DNA from: Dyadobacter sp. 676
GTDB taxonomy: Bacteria > Bacteroidota > Bacteroidia > Cytophagales > Spirosomataceae
DNA length: 64,000 bases
Assembly: GCF_040448675.1 (NCBI RefSeq)
Contig: NZ_CP159289.1
Span: 7,175,001 to 7,239,000, forward strand
Direction: 5' to 3'
Shown here in pieces: positions 63,785 through 64,000 of this stretch; the first letter of the stretch is position 1; each line of letters starts with the position of its first letter. A program made the position numbers and the translations under genes. The notes below the pieces were generated by a model. The model saw only the letters and a list, made by a program, of their open reading frames with translations. It did no database searches and had not been told where the DNA came from.

Positions 63785-64000
63785 CACGAGCAACGTATCT
63801 GATGATGCTCATATTTGCGTATATTACGATTACTTTCAACGGTCTGGATATATCCTGATAAGCGGTAGCATTCAAAAAATCAATCAATGGTTTCTGGTTT
63901 GGTGAAATGTAATACTGTGGTAATCGTTCCCTACTTTGGAGAGCTGCCCTGGTATTTTTGGTACTTTATTAAAAGTTGTGAAAATAATCCTGATTTTCAC

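Noticed and set aside
63619..63858. 79-codon plus-strand frame near the right edge
   Set aside because: It runs opposite the IS3-type transposase fragment and is a shadow of it.

Overview
The window looks like chromosome of a Bacteroidetes bacterium of the Cytophagales, most like Dyadobacter or a close relative. The evidence is the one-piece hybrid two-component/AraC regulator, CHRD and PQQ-propeller lipoproteins, Arm-domain tyrosine integrases, ISAon1-type and IS66 elements, weak Shine-Dalgarno signals and a roughly half-GC backbone. The genus is an inference from gene content.

Left part (1-23.4 kb) is mostly core genome: the 3' end of a hybrid sensor kinase, a SAM methyltransferase, a decayed head-to-head pair of an Ro60-like TROVE/VWA gene (with a candidate tRNA-mimicking Y RNA behind it) and a WYL regulator, three tandem copies of an ISAon1-type insertion sequence, tRNA-Thr, a DUF349 gene, pdxH, citrate synthase, miaA, an AraC/methyl-DNA-cysteine methyltransferase fusion, an oxidoreductase, a DnaJ/CbpM chaperone pair and a DEAD-box helicase.

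From tRNA-Lys at 23.5 kb to a copy of that tRNA's 3' end at 61.65 kb lies a genomic island of about 38 kb. It starts with a tyrosine integrase; a third att-like repeat lies at 25.2 kb, and a second closely related integrase follows the right att site, so elements have stacked in tandem at this tRNA. The island carries: a Crp-type regulator divergent from an operon of two lipoproteins and a secreted GHSLGG hydrolase; an excisionase-like gene and the antirestriction gene ardA beside large DNA hairpins; a cargo of secreted or exported proteins (serine hydrolase, two Kazal-type inhibitors, small lipoproteins); a mobilisation module (relaxase, MobC-like, ParA-like, HTH proteins) with a candidate oriT hairpin but no visible type IV secretion genes; a Gabija-like OLD nuclease/UvrD helicase pair beside a BRCT-domain protein; two inverted IS66 copies; and a peptide-export cluster.

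The peptide cluster (51.3-61 kb, AT-rich) is the most interesting part. A 69-residue, six-cysteine precursor with a GG-like leader sits between a C39-like/VKOR/thioredoxin membrane protein and a TlpA-like thioredoxin, with a C39-peptidase ABC exporter and an HlyD-type adaptor downstream, a UGT-type glycosyltransferase upstream in the same operon, and a divergent family-2 glycosyltransferase. This is the gene set expected for an exported, disulfide-bonded and possibly glycosylated (glycocin-like) bacteriocin.

Several otherwise normal genes (DUF349, Ro60-like, WYL, OLD) and tRNA-Thr are each one base off in short homopolymer or same-base runs, which suggests sequencing errors rather than real decay at many of these points.
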